A DNA stretch of 64,000 nt from Chlorobaculum sp. MV4-Y (GTDB lineage: Bacteria; Bacteroidota; Chlorobiia; Chlorobiales; Chlorobiaceae): contig NZ_CP104202.1 in NCBI RefSeq assembly GCF_025244685.1, positions 994,323-1,058,322 of the forward strand. Reading direction: 5' to 3'. Below, piece by piece: positions 1-8,471 of this stretch; the first letter of the stretch is position 1, and each line of letters opens with the position of its first letter. The notes under the pieces were generated by a model. The model was not told where the DNA came from, made no database searches, and saw only the letters and a program-made list of their open reading frames with translations. The translations under genes and the position numbers were made by a program.

Positions 1-1
1 C

Positions 2-2488
2 ACCTCGGCGGTTTTCGTGCTCTACCCGAAATATGAGGAGAAGCGCACGCTCTGTCTGGAGTTCTTCGGCCCCGACATGGACGAGGCGAGCCGCGTCATC
101 GTCGAGCTGTCGAAGGCATTCCCGTACCAGAACGTCGAGCACGAAACGCTGCTCGCGCTGGAGCACTTCGACGACGAGTACATTCGCGCCATCGACTACA
201 AGGTGAAGGCCACCCGCCCGCAGACGCCCAAAGCGGTGCTGCTGATTGACATTGCCGGGCACACGGAGGCGGAGGTCGAAGCGGGTGTGGAGCGCGTTCG
301 CGCCCTGCTCAAAAAGCACCCGAACACGCTGATGTTCGTGGCGCGAGACCAGACGGAGAGCATTCTCTTCTGGCAAGACCGCAAGAAGCTCGGCGCGATT
401 GCCCGACGCACCAACGCTTTCAAGCTCAACGAGGATATCGTCATCCCCATCGAGCAGCTCGCCGTGTTCGCCCGTTTCATCGACGACCTGAACGTCGAGG
501 AGGAGCGCTATTCGCAATTGAGGTACGTCGAACGGATCGAGGCGATGCTGCGCGAAAGCAGCAACCCCGAAAAACTCACCCCCTTCGAGGCGAAGATTCC
601 GGCGGGACTCGGCCTGTGCGACCTGATCCGCAACCGGCTCGAAGCCGCCGATCCCCTGCTGTTGCGTTCGCTGACGCTTTTGCAGGAGTTCCGCACCGAG
701 TTGAACCAGCTTTTCCGCGGCTACCCGAAAACGCTCGACGCCATCGAAGCGGCCTACCAGCACGTGCGCGACCGGCGCATCGTGCTGGCCACCCACATGC
801 ACGCCGGTGACGGCAACGTGCACGTCAACGTGCCGGTACTTTCGAACGACCGCCCGATGCTCGACCGCACCAATCACGTCATCGACAAGGTGATGGAAAA
901 GGTGATTTCGCTTGGCGGAGTGGTCTCGGGCGAACACGGCATTGGCGTGACGAAGCTGAAATACATGGACAAAGAGCGTATCGAGGAGCTGTCGGCCTAT
1001 CGCCGCGAGGTCGATCCGGATGGCATCATGAATCCCGGCAAGCTGGAGGATTACGAGGCGCTGAACCACATCTTTACGCCGTCGTTCAACCTGCTGGAGC
1101 TCGAAGCGCACATCCTCAAGCGCGGCAAACTCGAAGCGCTCTCGAAGAAAGTGGACTACTGCATCCGCTGCGGCAAGTGCAAGCCGGACTGCTGCGTCTA
1201 CTACCCGGCGCGCGGCATGTTCTACCATCCGCGCAACAAGAACCTGGCTATCGGATCGCTCATCGAGGCGCTGCTCTACGACGCCCAGCGCGAGCGTTCG
1301 ACCGATTTCAAACTTTTGCAGTGGCTGGAGGAGGTCTCGGATCACTGCACCATATGCCACAAGTGTCTGAAGCCCTGCCCGGTGGACATCGATTCGGGCG
1401 AGGTGTCGATTCTTGAGCGGCAAATTCTCTCTGCGCGCGGGTTCAAGGACTCGCCGCTCATCACCAAGATGACGCTGAACTACCTGGCCAACCGCTCGCC
1501 CTTCTACAACAAGATGTTCCGCAACACGGTGCTGCGGATTGGCGGCGCAGCCCAGCGGGCTGGCACGAAAATAACCGCCCCGTTACAGACATCCGAGGCG
1601 CAAAATGTCCTTCCGCCGCTGCGACTCTTGCGTTCGGCGGTACCACCGGTGCCGGAAAAGACCCTGCGCGACGTACTGCCCGCCTGCGACAGCGATCAGG
1701 TGCTGGTGTTTGAACCATCCGGCAAGGAGGCGACCTCGACAGTCTTCTACTTCCCCGGCTGCGGCTCGGAGCGCCTGCACTCGACCATCTCGATGGCCGC
1801 AATCCACATTCTGCTCGAAACCGGTACGCGCGTGGTGCTGCCGCCGCCCTTCCTCTGCTGCGGCTTTCCGCTGAACGTCAACGCCAAAGAGGAGGAGTAC
1901 GCTTCGATCGTGCTGCGCAACACGGTAATGTTCAGCCAGATTCGCGAGATGTTCTCCTATCTGGATTTCGACGCCTGTGTTATCTCCTGCGGCACCTGCA
2001 TGGAGGGACTTGAAGTCATGGACGCCCCGAAGCTCTTCGGCAACCGGATCGTCGATGTGTCGCGGTACGCTTACGAAAAAGGAATGCGGGTGGACGGCGG
2101 CTCGACGCAGAGCCTCTACCACGCCCCCTGCCACGACTCGCTGAAGGGCAAAGCCTGCGACCTGTTGCGCGATGTCGGCGGCTTCGGAAAGGTGACCGAT
2201 GTACCGCACTGCTGCTCGGAAGCGGGCACGCTGGCGCTCTCACGCCCCGACATTACCGATTCGATGCTGCATCGCAAACGCGAAGCGCTGAAGGAGTCGA
2301 TGCACGACGAAGCGACCGCGACGATACTGACCAACTGCCCATCGTGCGTGCAGGGCCTCGGGCGCAACCGCGACATGGGCATCGAGCCCAAACACATCGC
2401 CGTGGCGCTTGCCGAAAAACACTCCGGCCCCGATTGGATGGAGCGCTTCCTCGTCCAGGCAGCAAAGGCCCAGGCGGTGATGTTCTAA
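2..2488 (+). CDS. FAD-linked oxidase / Fe-S oxidoreductase fusion (D-lactate or glycolate dehydrogenase type), 5'-truncated
   Basis: The frame is open from base 2, so the N-terminal FAD-binding part lies outside the window; the GTG at 17 is only the first start-like codon. The first ~350 residues are a FAD-oxidase C-terminal domain (HMHAGDGNVHVN; SGEHGIG; DPDGIMNPGKL). Two 4Fe-4S motifs follow (CIRCGKCKPDCC near residue 381, CTICHKCLKPCP near 443). Then come two cysteine-rich CCG domains (PGCGSERLH, CCGFPLN, CGTCMEG, APCHDS, CCSEAGTLA, NCPSCVQG). This is the architecture of large one-chain D-2-hydroxyacid dehydrogenases that pass electrons to quinone. The substrate (D-lactate, glycolate or another 2-hydroxyacid) cannot be read from the sequence. 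A hairpin terminator follows the stop codon. Confidence 0.85.
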   Translation, partial: TSAVFVLYPKYEEKRTLCLEFFGPDMDEASRVIVELSKAFPYQNVEHETLLALEHFDDEYIRAIDYKVKATRPQTPKAVLLIDIAGHTEAEVEAGVERVRALLKKHPNTLMFVARDQTESILFWQDRKKLGAIARRTNAFKLNEDIVIPIEQLAVFARFIDDLNVEEERYSQLRYVERIEAMLRESSNPEKLTPFEAKIPAGLGLCDLIRNRLEAADPLLLRSLTLLQEFRTELNQLFRGYPKTLDAIEAAYQHVRDRRIVLATHMHAGDGNVHVNVPVLSNDRPMLDRTNHVIDKVMEKVISLGGVVSGEHGIGVTKLKYMDKERIEELSAYRREVDPDGIMNPGKLEDYEALNHIFTPSFNLLELEAHILKRGKLEALSKKVDYCIRCGKCKPDCCVYYPARGMFYHPRNKNLAIGSLIEALLYDAQRERSTDFKLLQWLEEVSDHCTICHKCLKPCPVDIDSGEVSILERQILSARGFKDSPLITKMTLNYLANRSPFYNKMFRNTVLRIGGAAQRAGTKITAPLQTSEAQNVLPPLRLLRSAVPPVPEKTLRDVLPACDSDQVLVFEPSGKEATSTVFYFPGCGSERLHSTISMAAIHILLETGTRVVLPPPFLCCGFPLNVNAKEEEYASIVLRNTVMFSQIREMFSYLDFDACVISCGTCMEGLEVMDAPKLFGNRIVDVSRYAYEKGMRVDGGSTQSLYHAPCHDSLKGKACDLLRDVGGFGKVTDVPHCCSEAGTLALSRPDITDSMLHRKREALKESMHDEATATILTNCPSCVQGLGRNRDMGIEPKHIAVALAEKHSGPDWMERFLVQAAKAQAVMF

Positions 2489-2512
2489 ATGAACAATGTC
2501 GAATGATGAATT

Positions 2513-2542
2513 GAAAGGGCGGGCACTCAAGCCCGCCCTTTC
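2513..2542 (+). terminator. Hairpin terminator after the FAD/Fe-S oxidoreductase
   Basis: A GC-rich 12-bp stem (GAAAGGGCGGGC / GCCCGCCCTTTC) with a 6-nt loop lies 25 bases after the stop codon. The T-tract is short. The AT-rich bases between the stop and the stem (GAACAATG..GATGAATTG) resemble the short repeats around sbcD. Confidence 0.7.
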
Positions 2543-2931
2543 TGCGTCCGGCATCACGGAAAGCCATTTCGGTCACGGTGCAGCGCACTCAAACCTCACC
2601 AATTTTCTACAAAAATGAAGAAAACGCAGTATGCCTCTGATCTTCAATCAGACGATTATGGCTAACGCTAAATAAAAAAGAAGGTTAGCCAAATCTCTTC
2701 CTGTGGTGGCTTGAGCTGTCTATTGTTGCTGGAGCCATAAGGGTCTCGGGAAGAAAAAATTTGTTACATATTTGTAGTTACCATCATCTCCCTTCTGCTC
2801 TAAAGCTCTCCGCATCTCTTTCCCTGAAAAAATCTCAAATCCATCTAATTTCAAGTAAAGTATTCTATTTCTATAGAATAGACAGCAAAGAGCACTGCTA
2901 TACAAAGAATTTTACATAAAAAACGAAATAA
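2543..2931. other. Intergenic region with two small hairpins and no convincing gene
   Basis: The stretch becomes AT-richer towards its right end. Two inverted repeats are visible: TCTGAT-CTTCA-ATCAGA at 2636-2652, and GGCTAAC / GTTAGCC around a 17-nt AT-rich loop at 2660-2690. A 61-codon minus-strand frame at 2720-2905 has no recognisable domain and no good ribosome-binding site; I do not call it. Confidence 0.4.
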
Positions 2932-2948
2932 TTGGCACACTTATTGAA
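2932..2948 (+). promoter_or_regulatory. Candidate sigma-54 (-24/-12) promoter
   Basis: TTGGCAC followed by TTGAA has the RpoN arrangement: the -24 GG (2934-2935) is separated by exactly 10 bases from the -12 G (2946). The -24 half is a perfect TTGGCAC. The -12 half has A where C is usual. It lies 44 bases before the ATG at 2992, a suitable leader distance. A gene for sigma-54 is in this window (rpoN, 53093-54541). Confidence 0.45.
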
Positions 2949-2991
2949 AATCTTTTTATAAAGATTATCACAAAACGAAAAACCTACGACC

Positions 2992-3354
2992 ATGTACAGA
3001 ATCATCAATGAATCGGAATACATCGCGGTCACCTTTACCGGCTCGGTCAGTTTTTCGGAACTTCTCGACGCCTTCCTTCGCCTTACCGCCCTTCCGGGTT
3101 TCGGCGACAAGAGCCGTATCTGGATTTTCAAGGGCGATGATGAAAGCAGTCTTTCTCTGGCGACCATCTTTTCGGTCATGCCGATAGTCCAGAAGCTGAA
3201 CCTGAAGAACAGAAAAAACAAGGTTGCCATCGTTTTGCAGAACGGACTCCAAAACGCCATCACTGATCTGTTCGACAGCGAAAGCAACGGGGGAAGCCGC
3301 CGCGTCGATCTGTTCGAAGATGTAGAGAGCGCCGTGCAGTGGATTGCAGCGTAA
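2992..3354 (+). CDS. Small STAS/SpoIIAA-like protein of unknown function
   Basis: 120 residues, no signal peptide or membrane segment, so probably cytoplasmic. The layout (short opening strand MYRIINESEYIAVTFTGSVS, alternating helices and strands, and a closing segment RVDLFEDVESAVQWIAA) is that of small SpoIIAA-like/STAS-fold proteins in which the last helix carries an A..WI motif. That assignment comes from pattern only. The gene is monocistronic: a sigma-54-like promoter lies upstream and a strong hairpin downstream. The role is unknown. Confidence 0.6.
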   Translation: MYRIINESEYIAVTFTGSVSFSELLDAFLRLTALPGFGDKSRIWIFKGDDESSLSLATIFSVMPIVQKLNLKNRKNKVAIVLQNGLQNAITDLFDSESNGGSRRVDLFEDVESAVQWIAA

Positions 3355-3374
3355 GGAAAATGGTGAATGAACTT

Positions 3375-3402
3375 CAAGGACGGACTAGCAGATCCGTCCT
3401 TG
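3375..3402. terminator. Bidirectional hairpin between convergent genes
   Basis: Stem CAAGGACGGA / TCCGTCCTTG with an 8-nt loop lies between the STAS-like gene (+) and the SDR gene (-). It can serve both strands; the + side is followed by TTTCC. Confidence 0.7.
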
Positions 3403-3428
3403 TTTCCATCCTATAAAAGTTATACGAC

Positions 3429-4283
3429 CTATTTCACTGCTCCTCCATCGCTATCGAAAAACCGCCCCTTGCGATATCCGAACATTGATGCCGCGAGCTT
3501 CATGAGCATGAAAACAACCGGCTGGTAACGCAACGTGCCGCCTCGTCCACTGATTGCCCTGATTGCTGGCACCAGCGTTGCCGCAACGGTCTCCGGAGTT
3601 TCGGCCATCGCGTTGAAAAAGCGCTTCTGAGCAGGCGTTGCGTCGCGGAGCAACAGATCGGTCAGCACCAGTCCGGGACTCAGATCGTGAATACCGACTG
3701 AGCGGTTGCCAGCGGCTTCGAGTTCCTGGCGAAGTAGTTCGCTCATGATCGCCACCGCCCGTTTGGATGCTCGATGCGAGACGGAGGTAGACGATGAACG
3801 AAGGCCCGCTGATGAAAATCCCATGTTGAACAGATGGTAAAGCGGCTCGTCGGCACTCCCTGGCTGGCGAAGCATAACGCGCAGCGCTTCGGCACAAAGC
3901 ATCATGCTACCGGAAAGATTGGTGCGGCAGGTTTCGTCGATGTCCAAGAGCTCGAGCTCCCAGAGCGGCCGGCGCATCCGGCCCGCCGTACCCGCGTTGT
4001 TGATCCAGCGGTCGATGACGCCGAGCTTCGAGGCGGCGAAAGCGGCAAATCCGGCGGTCTGCCGGTGGTCGGAAACGTCACACGCCATGCCGTGAACCTC
4101 CCCGCCTGGCACGTCTCGTTCGAGCACCTGCAACGCCAACGCGAGATTCGATTCGCGGCGCGAGCAAATCGCCACGCGGTCACCGGCCCGCAAAAACTCC
4201 CGCGCCATCGCCAGCCCGAGCCCGGCACTGCCGCCGGTAATAACCACGCCGAGAGAGGCTGATATGCTCTTCGTTCGTTGCAT
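3429..4283 (-). CDS. Short-chain dehydrogenase related to NYC1/NOL chlorophyll b reductases, catalytic Tyr replaced by His
   Basis: 284 residues. The Rossmann nucleotide motif TGGSAGLG is at ~16-23 and NNAG at ~95-98. The C-terminal part (LSPGLVLTDLLL, then FFNAMAETPETVAATLVP) closely recalls plant NOL/NYC1, which reduce the 7-formyl group of chlorophyll(ide) b. The expected YxxxK active site reads SVSHRASKRA: Lys174 is kept but the Tyr position is His170 (codon CAT). A Ser sits 13 residues earlier as expected. The protein could therefore be an altered or inactive reductase, or act on another pigment-like substrate. The gene is divergent from the antiporter across a 279-bp gap. Confidence 0.75.
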   Translation of the reverse strand: MQRTKSISASLGVVITGGSAGLGLAMAREFLRAGDRVAICSRRESNLALALQVLERDVPGGEVHGMACDVSDHRQTAGFAAFAASKLGVIDRWINNAGTAGRMRRPLWELELLDIDETCRTNLSGSMMLCAEALRVMLRQPGSADEPLYHLFNMGFSSAGLRSSSTSVSHRASKRAVAIMSELLRQELEAAGNRSVGIHDLSPGLVLTDLLLRDATPAQKRFFNAMAETPETVAATLVPAIRAISGRGGTLRYQPVVFMLMKLAASMFGYRKGRFFDSDGGAVK

Positions 4284-4420
4284 TGACAGGATAACCGTGA
4301 TTTTTCAAAAAGAGAGAAAATACAGCCGCACGTAGCGACTTACAAGCAAAGCATCATTCTGATCGTGATGATGTGTCGCTTCCGTTGCAGCTATTGATAT
4401 TTAAGCGATGTTTTTATTAT

Positions 4421-4444
4421 GCTTTGCTTTATAAAGTACTTTAC
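4421..4444. promoter_or_regulatory. Palindromic CTTT/AAAG element upstream of the antiporter
   Basis: The 24-bp element contains the perfect 12-bp palindrome TAAAGTACTTTA (4432-4443) and an overlapping CTTTATAAAG. It matches 20 of 24 positions of an element at 13521-13544 in front of sbcD. It ends 118 bases before the antiporter ATG, in the divergent gap with the SDR gene. It is probably a protein-binding site; the factor is unknown. Confidence 0.4.
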
Positions 4445-4562
4445 ACTAAAACACAACGGAGCAAGGACTACGGCCTGAAACCCTCGCATTCAGGTAAATT
4501 GCTTAAATTCAATCCTGTTCCCCAGCGGTCAACCAAACAAACCTGAAGCGGACTCAAGCAAT

Positions 4563-6806
4563 ATGGAATCCTATTACCATCAGTTTCTTGAGGAATTCCG
4601 GCTACCGTTGACCAATCCGGTGCTGGTCTTTTCGCTCGTGCTGTTCATCATCCTGCTCGCCCCGATTGTTTTCAAAAGATTCAACATCCCTGGTACGGTC
4701 GGCCTGATTCTCTCCGGCGTGCTCATTGGCCCGCATAGCCTGAATCTGCTTGAAAAAAGCTCAGCGGTAGAACTCTTCTCAACCATCGGTCTGCTCTATA
4801 TCCTCTTCATCGCCGGCCTTGAACTCGATGTGAACGAATTCAAAAAGAGCCGCTATAAAAGCGCCCTGTTCGGACTGCTGACCTTCAGCATACCCATCGC
4901 CATAGGCTATCCTTTCTGCCGATACCTGCTCAATTACAGCATCGGCACGAGCCTCCTGACGGCCAGCATGTTCGCCACGCACACGCTGGTAGCCTACCCA
5001 ATCGTGAGCCGGATGGGCATTTCGAAAAACCGGACGGTTGCCATCACGGTAGCAGGAACAATCCTGAGCGATACCGCTGTGCTGATCCTCCTGGCGGTTA
5101 TTATAGGCTATAGCCGGGGTGACATCAATCATGAGTTCTGGCTGCACCTCGGCATCGCCCTCACACTTTTCTCGGCGATCGTGTTCATCGTGCTGCCCGC
5201 CATCGCCCGCTGGTTTTTCACCAAGCTCGAAAACGAAAAACACGCCCACTACATCTTCGTTCTGGCGGCTCTCTTCTTTTCGGCTTTCCTCGCCAAAGCC
5301 GCAGGACTGGAGCCAATTGTGGGCGCCTTCGCGGCTGGCCTCGCGCTCAACCCTCTCATTCCCGGCTCTTCAGCCCTGATGAACCGCATCGAATTTATCG
5401 GCAACTCGCTCTTTATTCCCTTTTTCCTCATCAGCGTGGGAATGCTGGTGGACCTCCGGGTCATCCTGAGCAGCCCGATGGCCCTGATCATCGCCGCCCT
5501 TTTGACCTTCGTGGCATTAGCAGGAAAATGGCTCGCGGCGCTCTCTACCCAGAAAATTTTCGGCTATTCCGCCGCGCACCGGCGGCTTATCTTCGGCCTG
5601 AGCAGCTCCCGCGCCGCCGCGACCATCGCCATCGCCCTGGTCGGCTACCGAGTGCGCATCCTCGACATTAACATCCTCAACGCCATCATTATCCTCATTC
5701 TCATCACTTGCATCGTCAGTTCGCTGGTTACGGAAAAAGCGGCCAAGGAGATCGTGCTTGAAGAGCACGACGCCGCACCGGAAAAAGAGAGCGCCGAGAG
5801 CGATTCCGATGAGCAGATTCTGTTACCAATCGCAGAAAACAAGCCTTCCGAACGGGTGCTGGAGCTCGCCGTAATGATCAGGGAAAAGCGCTCCGCCAAT
5901 CCGCTGACCATCCTGACTGTCGTGCCCAATGATCATGAAGCTGAACTGAACGTGAAAAAAGCCAGAAAAGAGCTGGCGCCAACAGTCGATTTCGCGGCGT
6001 CGTTCGACACCAGCCTCAATATCGTTGCAACTATCGACTACAATATCTGCAGCGGCATCGGCAGAACGGTCAAAGAGTCCCAGTCAAACCTGATCATTTT
6101 CGACTGGCCAAGCCGTCAGGGATTCATAGACCGGATGATCAACGACGCAACGGAGAGCATCGTGGGGTGCACCTGTAAAACCACCATGATCTGTCATTTC
6201 ACGCGTCCGTTGGTCCTACACCGGAGGATTGTTGTCATCTGTCCGCCCTTTGCCGAAAAAGAGAAAGGATTCGGGCAATGGCTGCGCAAAATGAGTCGCC
6301 TGTCGCAGGAGTTGGCCATTCCGCTGCTTTTCCATTGCGACAGGAAAAGCCGCCTGTCCATCATCGAAACACTGAAAACAAGCCATTCAGGCTCTCCTGT
6401 TCTGTACGAAGCCTTCAAAAACTTCCGCGAATGGGAGGATATACCGAAACAGAAACACCAGTTCAGGGCTGACGACCTCATCGTGTTCGTCAGCGCCCGC
6501 CGGGAGTCCATTTCCTACAGAGCCTTTTTCGATCTCGTGCCTGAACGGCTTGAAAAGCATATGAGCGGCATCAGCAAAATCATGATCTATCCGGCACAGT
6601 TCGATTCCGCCATCATTGAAGAGGAGTATGCCGATGTGGTCGCACCGAAATCCTTCCCGTTCGGAGCATCGACCATCCGAAAAATAAGAGAAGAAATATC
6701 CGGCTTCATGAAAAAGAATCAGTTACAAATCAGAAAAAAGCTTGGGGAAAAACAGCAGCAGCACCAAAAAGATTTGGATTTTCCCGAAAAGAACCATAAA
6801 CTTTAA
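4563..6806 (+). CDS. CPA2-family cation:proton antiporter with C-terminal universal-stress-like domain
   Basis: 747 residues. Residues ~15-400 form about 12 hydrophobic helices typical of the Kef/Nap CPA2 antiporters (FNIPGTVGLILSGVLIGP near the start; GLEPIVGAFAAGLALNPLIP in the pore region; GLSSSRAAATIAIALVGY near the end). The soluble ~350-residue tail begins with ERVLELAVMIREKRSANPLTI, which resembles a universal stress protein fold, and there is no obvious TrkA-N domain. It probably exchanges Na+ or K+ for H+ at the inner membrane. The next gene starts 71 bases downstream. The ion cannot be decided from the sequence. Confidence 0.85.
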   Translation: MESYYHQFLEEFRLPLTNPVLVFSLVLFIILLAPIVFKRFNIPGTVGLILSGVLIGPHSLNLLEKSSAVELFSTIGLLYILFIAGLELDVNEFKKSRYKSALFGLLTFSIPIAIGYPFCRYLLNYSIGTSLLTASMFATHTLVAYPIVSRMGISKNRTVAITVAGTILSDTAVLILLAVIIGYSRGDINHEFWLHLGIALTLFSAIVFIVLPAIARWFFTKLENEKHAHYIFVLAALFFSAFLAKAAGLEPIVGAFAAGLALNPLIPGSSALMNRIEFIGNSLFIPFFLISVGMLVDLRVILSSPMALIIAALLTFVALAGKWLAALSTQKIFGYSAAHRRLIFGLSSSRAAATIAIALVGYRVRILDINILNAIIILILITCIVSSLVTEKAAKEIVLEEHDAAPEKESAESDSDEQILLPIAENKPSERVLELAVMIREKRSANPLTILTVVPNDHEAELNVKKARKELAPTVDFAASFDTSLNIVATIDYNICSGIGRTVKESQSNLIIFDWPSRQGFIDRMINDATESIVGCTCKTTMICHFTRPLVLHRRIVVICPPFAEKEKGFGQWLRKMSRLSQELAIPLLFHCDRKSRLSIIETLKTSHSGSPVLYEAFKNFREWEDIPKQKHQFRADDLIVFVSARRESISYRAFFDLVPERLEKHMSGISKIMIYPAQFDSAIIEEEYADVVAPKSFPFGASTIRKIREEISGFMKKNQLQIRKKLGEKQQQHQKDLDFPEKNHKL

Positions 6807-6877
6807 CTTTTTAAAATACAATGTACTAACGCCGTCAAATACCGTTTATAGCGGAAGTTGACTAATCCACACTGCCT

Positions 6878-7489
6878 ATGCGAAGAGAGCAGCAATCCCG
6901 CCCAAGCCTTCGGGTTCTGAAAAGTCTCATGGTTTGCGCCACCATTGCAGTCTCTTTGACTCTCCACTCCCCCGCGCTCATGGCTGCCGAAGAGGCAACT
7001 GGAGTAACTTGCACCACTCCTTCAGCCGATAGTATAAACCCGATCAGACAATCGTCGGAAAACCTCAAGAATCTGTTCTCAGAAGTCAAGCAGTACCTTG
7101 GCATCCGCTACCGTTTTGGAGGAGATACGCCTTCGGGTTTCGATTGTTCGGGCTTTGTCAGGTTCATGTTCAATAAAGAACTCAACGTCAATCTGCCTCG
7201 CTCGTCACGTGAAATGGCAACGATAGGCACAAGGGTAGATCGCAACGAACTCCGGCCCGGCGACCTCGTATTTTTCAAAAACGCAAAAGACCGCATCAAC
7301 CACGTAGGCATTTTCATCGGTAACGACACCTTCGTCCACTCCTCCCTCTCAAAAGGCATCACCCGCGACACCCTTAACGAAAGCTACTACAGCAAACGCT
7401 TCGCCACCGGCGTGCGTATTCTCGACGTACAGAACAGCCAGCTTCCGAACGACCTCAATAACCTGATCGACGGCGACTCCGCATCCTGA
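6878..7489 (+). CDS. NlpC/P60 family cell-wall endopeptidase, secreted
   Basis: 203 residues. An N-terminal signal peptide (basic start, hydrophobic core near residues 20-35, ALMAAEEA cleavage region) is followed by one NlpC/P60 domain: catalytic Cys in FDCSGFVRFMF, His in RINHVGIFIG and the third polar residue in DTFVHSS. Such enzymes cut D-Glu/diaminopimelate peptide bonds in peptidoglycan in the periplasm. It lies close behind the antiporter on the same strand and may be co-transcribed with it. Confidence 0.9.
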   Translation: MRREQQSRPSLRVLKSLMVCATIAVSLTLHSPALMAAEEATGVTCTTPSADSINPIRQSSENLKNLFSEVKQYLGIRYRFGGDTPSGFDCSGFVRFMFNKELNVNLPRSSREMATIGTRVDRNELRPGDLVFFKNAKDRINHVGIFIGNDTFVHSSLSKGITRDTLNESYYSKRFATGVRILDVQNSQLPNDLNNLIDGDSAS

Positions 7490-7866
7490 TTCTCCGAAAG
7501 GCCTGAGCCGGCAAAAGGCCGACAGCCGCCAATCATCAGAAATTCGACGCACTTCCGTCAACACATTTCGTGACATCCCAGCTCGTACCAGGCGTAAAAA
7601 AACAGCTTGACGGACAACTTCGCTGGCATCAACACCATAAGATGCTCATTCTGTTGAATTACATATATTCTTCTCATACAGTGCGTAACGCTATCGAACC
7701 GTCGGTACAGTCGAGCTAATCGAGGTGAGGGAAAAATTTGCTGATGACCTATCTGAATAATCAATCCTCCCCCATCATTCCGACAGGCCGATACGGTAAA
7801 AGATGTAAGTGTCCATACGCTGATAATCGATAACGGCATGAACCCTGAATTCCGCCAGCCTGTGTT
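7490..7866. other. Intergenic region, nothing convincing
   Basis: It holds weak GGCC-rich repeats just after the NlpC gene and stretches of mixed composition. A 135-codon minus-strand frame across it overlaps the YdcF-like gene and has no domain or start signal. I see no RNA gene or repeat. Confidence 0.4.
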
Positions 7867-8457
7867 ATGAAAACATTTCTGAAGATCTCTCTGCTTTTCT
7901 TTCTGATCTCCAGCGCGCTGTGCGCCTCGCTGTATCTTGGCCTCGGACTTCTCGTATCGATGCACTCAACAAAGCCTGAAAAGGCTGACATAATCGTGAT
8001 TCTTGGCGGTGACGACGGGCTGCGGGTGAGCAAAGGAGGCGATCTTTACAAGGCGGGCTATGCGAAGAATGTTCTGCTGACCGGCATCGACAGCCGCTAT
8101 TACCGCCCGGATCATCCCAACTGGCGTGAACGCAAGCTGATGGCGCGTGGCGTACCGAGAAAACACATCATCGTCGATACCTGGTCGGAAACAAGCTGGG
8201 AGGAAGCGGAAAACACCTCTGACCTGATGGATAAAAAAGGATGGAAAAGTGCGCTTGTGGTCAGCGATCCACCGCATATGCTTCGCCTCAACAAAACATG
8301 GAAAAAGGCGTTTGCAGGCACAAACAAGCGTTTCAGACTTGTGGCCACTGAACCCTCGTGGTGGAATCCTCTCCTCTGGTGGCGCAACACCATCAGCTAT
8401 CGCTTCGTCGTGAACGAACTCAAAAAGAACATCTATTATCTGGTGACCTATTACTGA
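7867..8457 (+). CDS. YdcF/SanA-like DUF218 membrane-anchored protein
   Basis: 196 residues. One N-terminal membrane anchor (residues ~5-28) is followed by the DUF218 domain: ADIIVILGGDDGLRVSKGG, then YAKNVLLTG, later ALVVSDPPHMLRLN. Members include E. coli SanA, ElyC and YdcF, which affect envelope integrity; the biochemical activity of the family is not settled. The gene converges with sbcC, the two stop codons lying 14 bases apart. Confidence 0.8.
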   Translation: MKTFLKISLLFFLISSALCASLYLGLGLLVSMHSTKPEKADIIVILGGDDGLRVSKGGDLYKAGYAKNVLLTGIDSRYYRPDHPNWRERKLMARGVPRKHIIVDTWSETSWEEAENTSDLMDKKGWKSALVVSDPPHMLRLNKTWKKAFAGTNKRFRLVATEPSWWNPLLWWRNTISYRFVVNELKKNIYYLVTYY

Positions 8458-8471
8458 GACCGTTACCGGAC

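Noticed and set aside
2720-2905. 61-residue minus-strand frame in the first intergenic region
   Set aside because: No ribosome-binding site, no family, and it runs opposite to the direction of the sigma-54-like promoter.
7490-7866. Hidden gene or RNA between the NlpC and YdcF-like genes
   Set aside because: No domain, start signal, stable hairpin or repeat was found.
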